From Acinetobacter tibetensis (GTDB lineage Bacteria; Pseudomonadota; Gammaproteobacteria; Pseudomonadales; Moraxellaceae): a DNA stretch of 64,000 nucleotides. The notes under the pieces are model-generated. The model searched no databases, was not told where the DNA came from, and saw only the letters and a program-made list of their open reading frames with translations. Below are positions 41,154 through 51,100 of this stretch, piece after piece (position 1 is the stretch's first letter; the number at the start of each line of letters is the position of its first letter). Both the position numbers and the translations under genes were made by a program. The stretch lies in the NCBI RefSeq assembly GCF_023824315.1, contig NZ_CP098732.1:3317793-3381792 (forward strand). The letters are read 5' to 3'.

Positions 41154-43094
41154 ATGGCTAAAATCATTGGTATTGACTTAGGTACAACAAACTCATGCGT
41201 TGCTGTACTTGAAGGCGACAAAGTTAAAGTAATCGAGAACGCTGAAGGCGCTCGTACAACTCCATCGATCATTGCGTATAAAGATGGTGAAATCTTGGTG
41301 GGTCAATCTGCTAAACGTCAGGCAGTGACTAACCCGAAAAACACATTATTCGCGATTAAGCGTTTGATCGGTCGTCGTTATGAAGACCAAGCGGTACAAA
41401 AAGACATCGGTCTTGTCCCTTACAAAATCATCAAAGCAGACAATGGCGATGCTTGGGTTGAAGTAAACGATAAGAAACTTGCGCCACAACAGATCTCTGC
41501 TGAAATCTTGAAAAAGATGAAGAAAACTGCAGAAGACTATTTGGGTGAAACAGTGACAGAAGCCGTGATTACGGTGCCTGCTTACTTTAACGATGCGCAA
41601 CGTCAAGCAACTAAAGATGCGGGTAAAATCGCTGGTTTAGACGTTAAACGTATCATTAACGAACCAACTGCTGCGGCACTTGCGTTCGGTATGGACAAAA
41701 AAGAAGGCGATCGTAAAATTGCGGTTTATGACTTAGGTGGTGGTACTTTTGACGTATCAATCATTGAAATCGCAGACCTTGATGGCGACCAACAAATCGA
41801 AGTGTTATCAACCAATGGTGATACTTTCCTTGGCGGTGAAGACTTTGATAACGCTTTAATTGAATTCTTGGTTGAAGAATTTAAGAAAGAACAAAGTGTG
41901 AACTTGAAAAATGACCCACTTGCGTTACAACGTTTGAAAGAAGCGGCTGAAAAAGCAAAAATCGAGCTTTCTTCATCGACTGCAACGGAAATTAACCTTC
42001 CATACATCACGGCTGATGCGACTGGTCCTAAACACTTAGTGATCAATGTAACACGTGCAAAACTTGAAGGTTTAGTGGCTGATTTAGTTGCTCGTACCAT
42101 TGAGCCTTGCCGTATCGCGCTTAAAGATGCTGGTCTTTCGACTTCTGACATCTCTGACGTGATCTTGGTCGGTGGTCAATCACGTATGCCAATGGTTCAA
42201 CAGAAAGTTCAAGAGTTCTTTGGCAAAGAGCCACGTAAAGACGTAAACCCTGACGAAGCAGTTGCAATTGGCGCTGCGATTCAAGGTGCAGTATTGTCTG
42301 GTGACAAAACTGACGTACTTCTTCTTGACGTTACTCCGCTTACACTTGGTATCGAAACCATGGGTGGCGTGTTAACAGCGATTATTGAGAAAAACACCAC
42401 GATTCCTGCGAAAAAATCACAAGTGTTCTCTACTGCTGCTGACAACCAACCTGCGGTAGACATTTCAGTGTTCCAAGGTGAACGTAAAATGGCTCAACAA
42501 AACAAATTGTTGGGTAACTTCCAATTAGGCGATATCCCACCTGCTCCACGTGGTGTGCCACAAATTGAAGTATCGTTCGATATCAATGCTGATGGTATCT
42601 TGAAAGTATCTGCGAAAGATAAGAGCACAGGTAAAGAGCAATCGATCCAGATTAAAGCAAACTCAGGTTTGTCTGATGCTGAAATCGAAGCAATGATTAA
42701 AGATGCTGAAGCGAATGCTGAAGAAGATCGTAAGTTTGAAGAACTTGCAAAAGCGCGTAACGAAGCTGATGCATTGATTTCTAGCTCAAACAAAGCAGTT
42801 AAAGATCTTGGTGATAAAGTTACTGAAGATGAAAAAACTGCAATCAGCACTGCGGTTTCTGAACTTGAAGCAGCAACCAAAGAAAATGATGTAGAAGATA
42901 TCAAAGCAAAAACAGAAGCTTTACAAAACATCTTAATGCCAATCACCCAACGTGCTTATGAACAAGCGCAAGGTGCTGGCGGCGCTGAAGGTTTTGATCC
43001 AAATGCATTCCAAGGTGATGCTGCTGGTCAACAAAAAGCGGACGATGGCGTTGTAGATGCTGAGTTCACAGAAGTTAAAGATGACAAAAAATAA
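41154..43094 (+). CDS. dnaK: Molecular chaperone DnaK (Hsp70)
   Basis: 646 residues. The ATPase domain starts [18 protein letters not shown] and has [14 protein letters not shown] and [11 protein letters not shown]. The substrate-binding domain and the helical lid follow, ending in the C-terminal EVKDDKK tail. It binds unfolded proteins in an ATP cycle with DnaJ and GrpE. dnaJ is not adjacent in this window. Confidence 0.98.
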   Translation: MAKIIGIDLGTTNSCVAVLEGDKVKVIENAEGARTTPSIIAYKDGEILVGQSAKRQAVTNPKNTLFAIKRLIGRRYEDQAVQKDIGLVPYKIIKADNGDAWVEVNDKKLAPQQISAEILKKMKKTAEDYLGETVTEAVITVPAYFNDAQRQATKDAGKIAGLDVKRIINEPTAAALAFGMDKKEGDRKIAVYDLGGGTFDVSIIEIADLDGDQQIEVLSTNGDTFLGGEDFDNALIEFLVEEFKKEQSVNLKNDPLALQRLKEAAEKAKIELSSSTATEINLPYITADATGPKHLVINVTRAKLEGLVADLVARTIEPCRIALKDAGLSTSDISDVILVGGQSRMPMVQQKVQEFFGKEPRKDVNPDEAVAIGAAIQGAVLSGDKTDVLLLDVTPLTLGIETMGGVLTAIIEKNTTIPAKKSQVFSTAADNQPAVDISVFQGERKMAQQNKLLGNFQLGDIPPAPRGVPQIEVSFDINADGILKVSAKDKSTGKEQSIQIKANSGLSDAEIEAMIKDAEANAEEDRKFEELAKARNEADALISSSNKAVKDLGDKVTEDEKTAISTAVSELEAATKENDVEDIKAKTEALQNILMPITQRAYEQAQGAGGAEGFDPNAFQGDAAGQQKADDGVVDAEFTEVKDDKK

Positions 43095-43104
43095 TTTGTC
43101 TCTT

Positions 43105-43137
43105 TAAAAAAACCGCGCTTAGGCGCGGTTTTTTTTG
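43105..43137 (+). terminator. Terminator after dnaK
   Basis: AACCGCGC, loop TTAG, GCGCGGTT followed by TTTTTT. Confidence 0.95.
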
Positions 43138-43205
43138 ATTGAAAAATATTTCCACAACCCTTACTTTTCGCTACATTAAGCACAAATGAAAAAGAAAAAC
43201 GATTT

Positions 43206-44102
43206 ATGCATCGACTTGGTTTAACGCTACTCTTCTTGGCTATACTTTGGCTCAGCTACCAAAGCCATGCACACTATCAATTACGTTATAACGCCTGGTC
43301 AGATCGAGTATTCCATCCTTTTGACCAACGGTTACGCTTTAGAATTGGTAATGTTGATCCGCGTTTTGGTCTCACTCAAGCTCAGGTCATGCAACTGAGT
43401 CAGGAAGCCCTAGAAATCTGGCACCAAGGTACACAACAAACGCTGTTTGTTTATGATCCAAATGCCAAACTCAGTATAGAGTTAATCTATGATCAACGTC
43501 AGCAAGATGCCGATGCCTTAAAGCAAACCCAACAAAAACTAGATCATGGCAAGAATCAAAACAACCGCTCTTCAGATAATATTGAACGCGCCAGAACTCA
43601 ACTGGATTTAACTCAACATCGTTTAGAACAACAAAAACAACAATTAGAAGCTGAATATCGCTATGTACTCAGCCAACAAGCTCAAGTGCAGTCCGCACAA
43701 CAACAACAAAATTTACGTGACCAACTCATCCAACTACAATACAGAATTGCCCAGTTCGAACAAGAAGCGGCTTATTTTCAACAACAGAATCATTCATTTA
43801 ATCAACAAGTTGATCAACACAACGTGGGTATCGCACAACTGAATCAACAAATTTTACAAGCCCAACAACGCTTCCCTGCACGCGAATTCCATAAAGGCGT
43901 GTTTATGGGAAATAAAATTGAAATCTACCAATTTGATGGAAATGATGATCTCAGGCTCACCATCGCACATGAATTAGGGCATGCGCTAGGATTGGCGCAT
44001 CATAATGACCCACAAGCCCTGATGTATCCCATTTTAGGAGAACAAAAATTACAGCATTTTAAACTCAAAGCTGCGGATTTACAGTTATTGGCTTCTCGAT
44101 AA
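43206..44102 (+). CDS. Matrixin-like metalloprotease with a Gln-rich coiled coil
   Basis: 298 residues, starting with a hydrophobic signal or anchor segment (LTLLFLAILWLSY). The C-terminal HELGHALGLAHH (about 255-266) followed by ALMYPI is the zinc motif HExxHxxGxxH plus Met-turn of metzincin proteases. Between about residues 100 and 225 lies a long coiled coil rich in Gln (LEQQKQQLEAEYRYVLSQQ). The catalytic module is thus split by an inserted helix pair. It should act outside the cytoplasm; the substrate is unknown. Confidence 0.75.
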   Translation: MHRLGLTLLFLAILWLSYQSHAHYQLRYNAWSDRVFHPFDQRLRFRIGNVDPRFGLTQAQVMQLSQEALEIWHQGTQQTLFVYDPNAKLSIELIYDQRQQDADALKQTQQKLDHGKNQNNRSSDNIERARTQLDLTQHRLEQQKQQLEAEYRYVLSQQAQVQSAQQQQNLRDQLIQLQYRIAQFEQEAAYFQQQNHSFNQQVDQHNVGIAQLNQQILQAQQRFPAREFHKGVFMGNKIEIYQFDGNDDLRLTIAHELGHALGLAHHNDPQALMYPILGEQKLQHFKLKAADLQLLASR

Positions 44103-44221
44103 TAACTTTGAAAAAATTCCTTAAATTTTATAAGGCTTTTACTTCGATTTGCTCAACACAAAATCGAATTTCATGTTATTGTGATAGAACCATCCACACA
44201 GCAAACTGAGCGGAGAACAAT

Positions 44222-44599
44222 GTGAGTTACTACCATATTCTCATTGAAGTGAATGATCATATCAGTACACTTGAACAGACTCGTGATCTGGAATTGTTTG
44301 ATATTATTGAAATTCAGCCTTATCTCCACTCTATTATCCTGCCCTATTTCAATGAGCAAGAAATTGAACTGGAAGATGAAAATATTGAATATCAGGATAT
44401 TTTGCATTTAGAAATCAAGCAGACATTACTGCCGATTGAGCACTTGATTGAAGAAGAACAACGACTTTTACCAAGTGATACAGATGTCACCATCACTGCA
44501 CATGAAATCTTTAATAATCGAGATTTAAGTCAGGATGTGACCACCGTTATTTTTGATATTTTAGAAGCAGTCAAATTAGATCCAATCGAAGTCGAATAA
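44222..44599 (+). CDS. Small acidic protein of unknown function
   Basis: 125 residues starting at a GTG with GGAG upstream. The protein is strongly acidic (EIELEDENIEYQD, HLIEEEQRLLPSDTD) and has no signal peptide or membrane helix. No known domain recognised. Gene-like codon use and a good ribosome site support it being real. Confidence 0.6.
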   Translation: MSYYHILIEVNDHISTLEQTRDLELFDIIEIQPYLHSIILPYFNEQEIELEDENIEYQDILHLEIKQTLLPIEHLIEEEQRLLPSDTDVTITAHEIFNNRDLSQDVTTVIFDILEAVKLDPIEVE

Positions 44600-44649
44600 A
44601 GCACCTGAAATGCGATGACGGTACACCTGCACCGTCATCTTTCAATGTT

Positions 44650-45951
44650 TTACTTCATCATCAATTTGGCATTTTCGTTGCGAAATACAGCTAAAGTCTG
44701 TTGTCCTGCGCGCCCAGTTGCATTTAAACCAAGACGAATTTGCTCATCACGAATGGCTTGTCGGGTTTTATCACCAATCAAACCATCCACTTGACCAATG
44801 TCATAACCACGGTTCAGTAAATATTGCTGAATTTCACGACGCTCTGCACGCGACGTGCCTGCATCGTTGGTGGGCCAACTTTGTTGAAACTCACCTTTGC
44901 CTTGTAAACGATCCGATAAATGCGCAATCGCTAAGGCATAACTTTCAGCCGCGTTATAACTATAAATGGCATCAAAGTTCTTAAAAACTAGGAATTTAGG
45001 TCCATTTTCACCTGCGGGTGCCATTAATCCTGCGGGCGTACTGGCAGATAAATTGCCTTGAATTAAAGCACCACCATCTGCACGCGTCACTCCTTGATTG
45101 ATCCAGTAAGATAAACTTTTCTTATTACGGCGCCCTTCACCTGAAATAGACAGGCTTGCGGGCGTAGTTACCTCAAAGCCCCAAGGCATGCCTGTTTGCC
45201 AACCCCGCTTGGTCAGAAAATTGGCGGTCGAAGCCAATGCATCGGAAGTGCTTGATACCAAATCACGGCGACCATCACCATCAAAATCGACCGCTAACTC
45301 TTCATAGGTCGAAGGCATAAACTGCGTATGACCAAATGCACCTGCCCACGAACCGCGTAATTGTTCTTCTCTTAAATCACCACGTTGTAAAATACGCATA
45401 GTGGCAAAAAACTCACCACGGAAATAATTTTGGCGGCGGCCTTCACAACTTAAAGTACCGAGAGCCTGTAATAAAGGATAACTACCTGAAATATTGCCAA
45501 AATTACTCTCAACGCCCCAAACCGCCACGACCGTTTCGACAGGCACACCATAAGTCTGGGCAACGCGATTCAGTACCTCACGATGCTGAGCTAATTTTTG
45601 TCGCCCCATTTCCACCCGTTCATTATCGACCAAACCCGACAAATAGTCCCAAATTGGAGTCGAAAATTCAGGTTGATAATTCAACTTATCAATCACGCTA
45701 TAATCAGGCGTTAAATTTTGGGTATAACGATCATAAGTTGAAGCGCTAACACCCGCATTCAGGGCTTGACTACGTAAATTTGACAAACAACCTTGGAAAT
45801 TATTCTCGGCGCCGTAACCATTTTGGTTTGTTAAGTTATTGTTATAAGTCGAAGCAGAGGTTGGTTGACCATTAATAATCAGTTCTGCATGGGATGGTGT
45901 TGCGACCCAAAAAATGGATCCAAAAATAAAATAATTAATTCGTTTCATCAT
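44650..45951 (-). CDS. Lytic murein transglycosylase, MltB family, with peptidoglycan-binding domain
   Basis: 433 residues from the ATG at 45951; neighbouring ATG at 45948 or GTG at 45954 are alternatives. A signal peptide ends near SHAEL. The SLT_2 catalytic domain is seen in VVAVWGVESNFGN (catalytic Glu), AGAFGHTQFMPSTY and LVSSTSDALASTANFL. A C-terminal peptidoglycan-binding domain (LNRGYDIGQVDGLIGDKTRQAIRDEQ) follows. It cuts glycan strands in the periplasm. Confidence 0.92.
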   Translation of the reverse strand: MMKRINYFIFGSIFWVATPSHAELIINGQPTSASTYNNNLTNQNGYGAENNFQGCLSNLRSQALNAGVSASTYDRYTQNLTPDYSVIDKLNYQPEFSTPIWDYLSGLVDNERVEMGRQKLAQHREVLNRVAQTYGVPVETVVAVWGVESNFGNISGSYPLLQALGTLSCEGRRQNYFRGEFFATMRILQRGDLREEQLRGSWAGAFGHTQFMPSTYEELAVDFDGDGRRDLVSSTSDALASTANFLTKRGWQTGMPWGFEVTTPASLSISGEGRRNKKSLSYWINQGVTRADGGALIQGNLSASTPAGLMAPAGENGPKFLVFKNFDAIYSYNAAESYALAIAHLSDRLQGKGEFQQSWPTNDAGTSRAERREIQQYLLNRGYDIGQVDGLIGDKTRQAIRDEQIRLGLNATGRAGQQTLAVFRNENAKLMMK

Positions 45952-45960
45952 CACTTTCGT

Positions 45961-46487
45961 TTTAAATTCAAATTATGCGCTTACCTTAACATTCCAGTAC
46001 AAAATTGACAGATAAGAAACGTAAAATTTGAATTCATTTTTATTAATTTTAAATTCATTTTTCACTTTTAAATTTAAAAATAGTTATCCGCAACCCACAT
46101 TAAAGCTTAATTTAAATTTAAAACTCAGGATTTGAATTTAAAACAGGTTATCCACAATGGCATTTTTTAAATTCAAATCCTATAAAACCACAATTCAAAC
46201 CAACTCAACCAAATTATTAGACCCAATACAGCGTTTTGAATTCAAAAGTCCCGATTTAAATTCATATGCACATGCTTTTAAATTTAAAAAAATGAATTTA
46301 AAAATTCAACTGACTTTTAAATTCATATTATTTGTCCTCAATCGACTATTTAAATTCAAAAACAAATTCTAAAAATTAAATTTAAAACCAAAAATCCGTT
46401 TTAAATTCAAATAATTTATCCACAGTTGATGCTTTATTCTTTATTTAAATTCAAACTTTTCACAAAACCCAAGTTTTAAATTCAAAA
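45961..46487. repeat. Array of about 17 TTTRAATTYAAA-type motifs
   Basis: Within about 530 gene-free bases, near-palindromic 10-12 bp words such as TTTAAATTCAAA, TTTGAATTTAAA and TTTAAATTTAAA recur in both orientations. Approximate starts are 45961, 46027, 46048, 46068, 46111, 46132, 46167, 46235, 46256, 46278, 46294, 46317, 46350, 46376, 46401, 46444 and 46475. The same words occur around the DnaA boxes of oriC (63600-64000). Three DnaA-box-like sites lie inside the array. It is not a CRISPR and encodes no credible protein. Confidence 0.8.
46084..46424. other. Three DnaA-box-like sites within the AT-rich array
   Basis: TTATCCGCA at 46084-46092, TTATCCACA at 46148-46156 and TTATCCACA at 46416-46424. 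The last two match the DnaA box consensus exactly. Their clustering within 340 bases, in the same orientation, is unlikely to be chance in a gene-free region. Confidence 0.65.
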
Positions 46488-46638
46488 TATTTTTCTATTT
46501 TCTTATTCTTCAACAATCCAAATGCACCATTTAGAGCTTATTTTTCATTCATTCAATACACAACAAAAAGCTAAAATTTACGATAAAAGGCACTGCCTAA
46601 ATGCAAGGTCGCGTAGCATGCCTGAGTTCTAGACATAA

Positions 46639-46671
46639 AAAAAGCGATCCACAGAGTGATCGCTTTTTTGC
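46639..46671. terminator. Terminator after purK
   Basis: AAAAAGCGATC, 8-base loop, GATCGCTTTTT. A and T runs on both sides allow function in either direction; it ends the purEK transcript. Confidence 0.9.
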
Positions 46672-46686
46672 TAAACAGTTTAGGAT

Positions 46687-47808
46687 TTAAATGGTCATAT
46701 CTTCGCTTAATGCTAAAGGTACAGGCAAAATTTTCGCCAATTGACGGCATAAACTGGTCAATTGACTGCTGTCATTCGGCATTAAAGTGATGTGACCGAT
46801 CTTACGACCCGCACGTTCTGTTTTGTTATACAAATGCAGATGTGCGCCATTTAACGCCAAAACCTGCTCAGATTTTGGATATTGACCAATGATATTGATC
46901 ATCACAGTAGGGCGCACCACTTCGGTTGAACCCAAAGGTAAGCCTGCAACCGCACGAATATGATTTTCAAATTGCGAACAAACCGCACCTTCAATTGACC
47001 AATGACCTGAGTTGTGCACGCGCGGTGCCATCTCATTGGCAAATAGACCTTGCTCCGTCACGAACAATTCCAGTGTTAACACACCGACATAATTCAAGTG
47101 ATTCAACAAACGCGTAATGTAATCTTGTGCCGCTGGCTGTAAATCCACGCTGTTTGGCGCAGGAACAATCGAATGCGACAAAATCCCGTGATGGTGATGA
47201 TTTTCAGCCAAAGGCCAAGTTTTTACTTCACCATCCTGACCACGTACTGCAATGATGGAAACCTCACGCGAGAACGTCACAAAACTTTCTGCAATCAAGC
47301 TTTTTGCGGGACCCAATTCAGCCCACGCTTGCTCAATTTGATCTTCACTGCGCAATACAAACTGACCTTTACCATCATAACCGCCAGTGGCTGTTTTCAG
47401 TACCAGTGGTAAGCCCAGTGTCGTAACGGCTTGTTGTAAACTCGCTAGAGAATCCACCGCTTGATACGGCGCAACAGGAATCTGCAATTGATCGAATAAG
47501 GCTTTTTCCATTAAACGGTTTTGTGCAGTCGCTAAAGCTTGACGTGGCGGGTGAAGGGCTTTGCTTTGCGTCAAAAGATCGACATCAGCCAGTGGCGTAT
47601 TTTCAAATTCCAGACTAAAAACGTCGGCGCTTTGAATAAACTGTTGCAGTCCTTGTTCAGTCTGACTTGAAATCACCTGACCTAAAGCTGCGGAAGGGCA
47701 GTCTGTATCTGCTTCATAGAAGGTACATTGAATATTCAGTGGCAAAGCGGCTTGTGCCATCATGCGACCCAATTGACCACCACCAAAAATACCGATGGTT
47801 TTGTTCAT
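46687..47808 (-). CDS. purK: N5-carboxyaminoimidazole ribonucleotide synthase
   Basis: 373 residues of the ATP-grasp type. Landmarks: IGIFGGGQLGRMMAQAA, LVLKTATGGYDGKGQFVL (ATP-binding loop), and FANEMAPRVHNSGHWSIEGA. It makes N5-CAIR from AIR, bicarbonate and ATP in purine synthesis. It follows purE by 15 bases on the minus strand. Confidence 0.97.
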   Translation of the reverse strand: MNKTIGIFGGGQLGRMMAQAALPLNIQCTFYEADTDCPSAALGQVISSQTEQGLQQFIQSADVFSLEFENTPLADVDLLTQSKALHPPRQALATAQNRLMEKALFDQLQIPVAPYQAVDSLASLQQAVTTLGLPLVLKTATGGYDGKGQFVLRSEDQIEQAWAELGPAKSLIAESFVTFSREVSIIAVRGQDGEVKTWPLAENHHHHGILSHSIVPAPNSVDLQPAAQDYITRLLNHLNYVGVLTLELFVTEQGLFANEMAPRVHNSGHWSIEGAVCSQFENHIRAVAGLPLGSTEVVRPTVMINIIGQYPKSEQVLALNGAHLHLYNKTERAGRKIGHITLMPNDSSQLTSLCRQLAKILPVPLALSEDMTI

Positions 47809-47823
47809 AACCTGTGTCCCGTT

Positions 47824-48339
47824 TTAAGCTTGACCCGGAATATTGTTGCTTGCCACTTTTTCTGTTTGAGCAGCACGGAAGTTTGCGACATTTTCGGCAA
47901 TCTCTGGACGTGTCAAACCAAGAATTTGCGCCGCCATAATGGCCGCATTGGTTGCACCTGCTGGACCAATTGCCAAAGTACCTACCGCAATACCCGCTGG
48001 CATTTGTACAATCGAAAGTAGGGAATCAACACCATTTAAAATAGAAGATTTTACAGGTACACCCAAGACTGGTAAGTCAGTTTTTGCCGCGCACATACCT
48101 GGTAAATGTGCTGCGCCGCCTGCGCCTGCAATAATTACTTGAATACCGCGATCACGCGCAGTTTCAGCATATTCAAATAGACGATCTGGGGTACGGTGTG
48201 CAGAAACCACTTCAGCTTCAAATGGGACACCAAGTTGCTTAAGCATATTGGCAGTGTGTTCGAGAGTCGCCCAATCAGATTGAGAACCCATGATAATTCC
48301 TACGAGGGGTTGAGCGTCTTGTGCTGCGGCCGCATTCAT
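47824..48339 (-). CDS. purE: N5-carboxyaminoimidazole ribonucleotide mutase
   Basis: 171 residues. [32 protein letters not shown] and [14 protein letters not shown] are the substrate-binding blocks of class I PurE. It isomerises N5-CAIR to CAIR. It is the first gene of the purEK operon. Confidence 0.97.
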   Translation of the reverse strand: MNAAAAQDAQPLVGIIMGSQSDWATLEHTANMLKQLGVPFEAEVVSAHRTPDRLFEYAETARDRGIQVIIAGAGGAAHLPGMCAAKTDLPVLGVPVKSSILNGVDSLLSIVQMPAGIAVGTLAIGPAGATNAAIMAAQILGLTRPEIAENVANFRAAQTEKVASNNIPGQA

Positions 48340-48630
48340 TGCTAATGTTCCAGAGACTAGAGTGAAAGAGGATAAATCTCGACGAGAGCCAAGCTTTAAA
48401 TGGTTCAGAAGCCCAATATTATAGACTGATTTTTCATCTCTCCAAAATTTAAGCAGGGCTAGAGCGAGATATTTTTAGTTTTTTTTCGATAAAAATAAGG
48501 AAATGATTCCCTTGATGAAAAAATAAGCCGCTATAAGTGCTGTTTTGACCGTTCTATAGCGAACAGGTTGCAGCAAGTTTTATTTCATCTCAAAAATCCA
48601 GTCACCACAACCTCATTCTTACTAAAGCCG

Positions 48631-48981
48631 TTATTGGCTTCTAAATACAAAATACACACAACCCAATAAGCAAAGGCCTGCCCAGAGATAGTCTAATTTA
48701 AAGGGCTGTTTAAACAGATAAATCATAAATGGCACAAAAACCAATAAGGTCATGACTTCTTGGGTAATTTTCATTTGCCCTACAGACCAGCCATCCTGTG
48801 CCAAGAGACGAGTGGCAGGAATCATAAAGGCATATTCGAATAGGGCAATTAACCAGCCAAATAAAATTGCTTGCCACAAGGGTGCACCATGTAAAAATTT
48901 TAGATGACCGTACCAAGCCAATGTCATAAAACAATTGGATATTACTAACAATGCAAACGGAATCAGCATGGTATTCATCAT
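48631..48981 (-). CDS. DMT-superfamily small membrane protein (DUF486)
   Basis: 116 residues from the ATG at 48981 (48978 is equally possible); an upstream in-frame start at 49032 is unlikely. Four membrane helices, with the conserved stretch NCFMTLAWYGHLKF and KITQEVMTLLVFVPFMI. Members are of unknown function and resemble half-size drug/metabolite transporters. Confidence 0.8.
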   Translation of the reverse strand: MMNTMLIPFALLVISNCFMTLAWYGHLKFLHGAPLWQAILFGWLIALFEYAFMIPATRLLAQDGWSVGQMKITQEVMTLLVFVPFMIYLFKQPFKLDYLWAGLCLLGCVYFVFRSQ

Positions 48982-49223
48982 TACACCACATTCACAACTA
49001 AGACCTAAAATAGGCTCAAAAGTATAAGTCAAAGTGCTTTCTTTAGGGAATTTTATCGACTTTAATCTTGGCTCAATCTGTCATGAGTGAACTGTCTAAA
49101 TTGATACAAGAAAAACTATCTTTTCCCTAAGAGCCTTGATATCGTTGCTGTCAAATCGAATCAATTCTGACAACAACACCAATCATGAAGTGCTGTGTCA
49201 AAAAGCAGTGGAGTTAAAGATCA

Positions 49224-50588
49224 ATGCATCTGCATATTTTGGGTATTTGCGGCACCTTTATGGGTTCATTGGCATTATTAGCGCGAGATTTAGGACATAA
49301 GGTGACAGGTTCAGATCTGAACGTTTATCCGCCCATGTCCACTCAACTGGAAAATGCAGGCATTACTTTAATGCAAGGCTATGATCGTAGCCATTTACAA
49401 CCGCACCCTGATTTAGTCATTGTCGGCAATGCCATGAAACGCGGAATTGACGCAGTTGAATATATGCTCAATGAGGGTTTACCCTACATTTCAGGCCCAC
49501 AATTCCTTGCAGATCATGTCTTGCAAGGGAAACATGTCCTTGGGGTTGCAGGGACTCATGGTAAAACCACCACCACCACCATGTTGGCGTGGGTATTGGA
49601 TCAGGCCGGCTTAGAACCAGGCTTTTTAATTGGCGGTGTGCCTTTAGGTTTCTCTGAAAGTGCTCGCTTAGGCGGCGGAAAATACTTCTGTGTTGAAGCA
49701 GATGAATACGATTCGGCATTTTTCGACAAACGTTCTAAGTTTGTGCATTACCATCCAAAAACTGCAATTTTAAATAACCTTGAATTTGACCATGCCGACA
49801 TTTTTGATGATTTGGCTGCCATTCAAAAACAATTCCATCATTTAGTGCGTACCATTCCAAGTGAAGGTCGCATTATTGCTCCAATTACTGAAAGCAACAT
49901 TGATGAAGTATTGGAAATGGGCTGTTGGACACCTGTGGTACGTACCTCATTAGATACACATCCAGAAGCGGAATTGTATGCAGAACAGCTTTCTGCAGAT
50001 GGTTCACACTTTAAAGTACTCCAACACAGTGTAGTCAAAGGCGAAGTGAAATGGAACATGACAGGGCAACATTCGGTGGCGAATGCCTTAGCCACCATTG
50101 CTGCGGCTGAACACGTGGGTGTAAGCATTGAAACTGCATGTGAAGCACTATCTCACTTCGGCGGTGTAAAGCGTCGTATGGAGTTATTGGGTACCGTTCG
50201 TGGCGTTGAAGTCTATGATGACTTTGCCCATCATCCAACTGCAATTGACACCACACTTGAAGGTGCACGTAAGCGTTTAGGTGAACGTAAACTTTGGGCG
50301 ATCATTGAACCACGTTCAAACACCATGCGTATGGGTAGCCATAAAGATGGACTGGCATATTCAGCACGTCTGGCAGATGAAGTGATTTGGTATCAACCTG
50401 AAGGTTTGGATTGGGACTTACAACCCGTGATTGATGCAGCATCCAACAAAGCGATTGTGGCACGTTCCCTTGAAGATATTATTCAAACTGTAGTGAATGA
50501 AGCAGGAGATGGCGACGCGGTGGTGATTATGTCCAATGGTGGTTTTGGTGGTTTACATCAAAAATTGATTCGTGCTTTAAACGCCTAA
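49224..50588 (+). CDS. mpl: UDP-N-acetylmuramate:tripeptide ligase
   Basis: 454 residues of the Mur ligase family. The start MHLHILGICGTFMGSLALLAR, ATP loop GVAGTHGKTTTTTM, and VEVYDDFAHHPTAIDTT are diagnostic. It reattaches the recycled tripeptide L-Ala-gamma-D-Glu-meso-DAP to UDP-MurNAc, saving cell-wall material. Confidence 0.96.
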   Translation: MHLHILGICGTFMGSLALLARDLGHKVTGSDLNVYPPMSTQLENAGITLMQGYDRSHLQPHPDLVIVGNAMKRGIDAVEYMLNEGLPYISGPQFLADHVLQGKHVLGVAGTHGKTTTTTMLAWVLDQAGLEPGFLIGGVPLGFSESARLGGGKYFCVEADEYDSAFFDKRSKFVHYHPKTAILNNLEFDHADIFDDLAAIQKQFHHLVRTIPSEGRIIAPITESNIDEVLEMGCWTPVVRTSLDTHPEAELYAEQLSADGSHFKVLQHSVVKGEVKWNMTGQHSVANALATIAAAEHVGVSIETACEALSHFGGVKRRMELLGTVRGVEVYDDFAHHPTAIDTTLEGARKRLGERKLWAIIEPRSNTMRMGSHKDGLAYSARLADEVIWYQPEGLDWDLQPVIDAASNKAIVARSLEDIIQTVVNEAGDGDAVVIMSNGGFGGLHQKLIRALNA

Positions 50589-50600
50589 ATTTGTGCATTT

Positions 50601-50627
50601 AAAAGCCCGCTACGGCGGGTTTTTTTA
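50601..50627 (+). terminator. Terminator after mpl
   Basis: GCCCGC, loop TACG, GCGGGT followed by TTTTTT. Confidence 0.85.
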
Positions 50628-50640
50628 TACGATTACCCAA

Positions 50641-50998
50641 TTAAAAAGCAGACATGATACCGACATATTCAAAGTCTTTTCGTTTTGCCCAACCTTGCAC
50701 GGTGTCACCCAAACGCTTGCTCATATACATGATCGAAACCCATTGTTCTTTGCCATCATCATACGTGCGATACGCGGTAATAAAATCATTTTTAAGAATG
50801 AACAGATCCTTGATTTTACAATTATCACTTGGTGAAGAATGAAAATAGACACGTGATGGGGGCAATCACTTTCATGCCCCAACGGGGAATCATCTGAACT
50901 TCTTTTTATCCTGCCTTTTCCTCAAGTTTTGCACAATCTTCGGCAAATACTAAAGGGGAGAGTAAACTACATAAGACAAGAGATAAAAGCTTGTTCAT
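50641..50998 (-). pseudogene. Exported SH3-like protein, broken by a stop and a frameshift
   Basis: An ATG at 50998 with GAGG upstream starts a good signal peptide (MNKLLSLVLCSLLSPLVFA) and EDCAKLEEKAG, then a TAA stop. The same frame continues KEVQMIPRWGMKVIA up to a run of five C, after which the other frame continues PSRVYFHSSPSDNCKIKDLF to the end (VGIMSAF). The parts form one small exported protein with an SH3-like C-terminal half. An extra C in the C run would explain the shift. It is therefore a pseudogene unless both changes are assembly errors. Confidence 0.65.
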
Positions 50999-51100
50999 TT
51001 ACCTCAATTCAACTGTCTTAAACACACTGTTCAGGCAACACAACCATGTTGTTCTGATTAAGTTGTAATCCTTAAAGTACAATAAAATACAATGACTGTA

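Noticed and set aside
42538..42553. CTCCACGTGG in dnaK as a parS site
   Set aside because: The outer arms do not match and the bases encode the invariant APRGVP of DnaK.
46157..46372. 71-codon frame rich in Phe, Lys and Asn
   Set aside because: It is produced by the TTTAAATTCAAA repeat itself (FKFK, LNS, NLK strings), has no ribosome site, and overlaps DnaA-box-like sites.
45961..46487. CRISPR array
   Set aside because: The repeated words are short, AT-only, irregularly spaced and in both orientations; there are no equal-length spacers and no cas genes.
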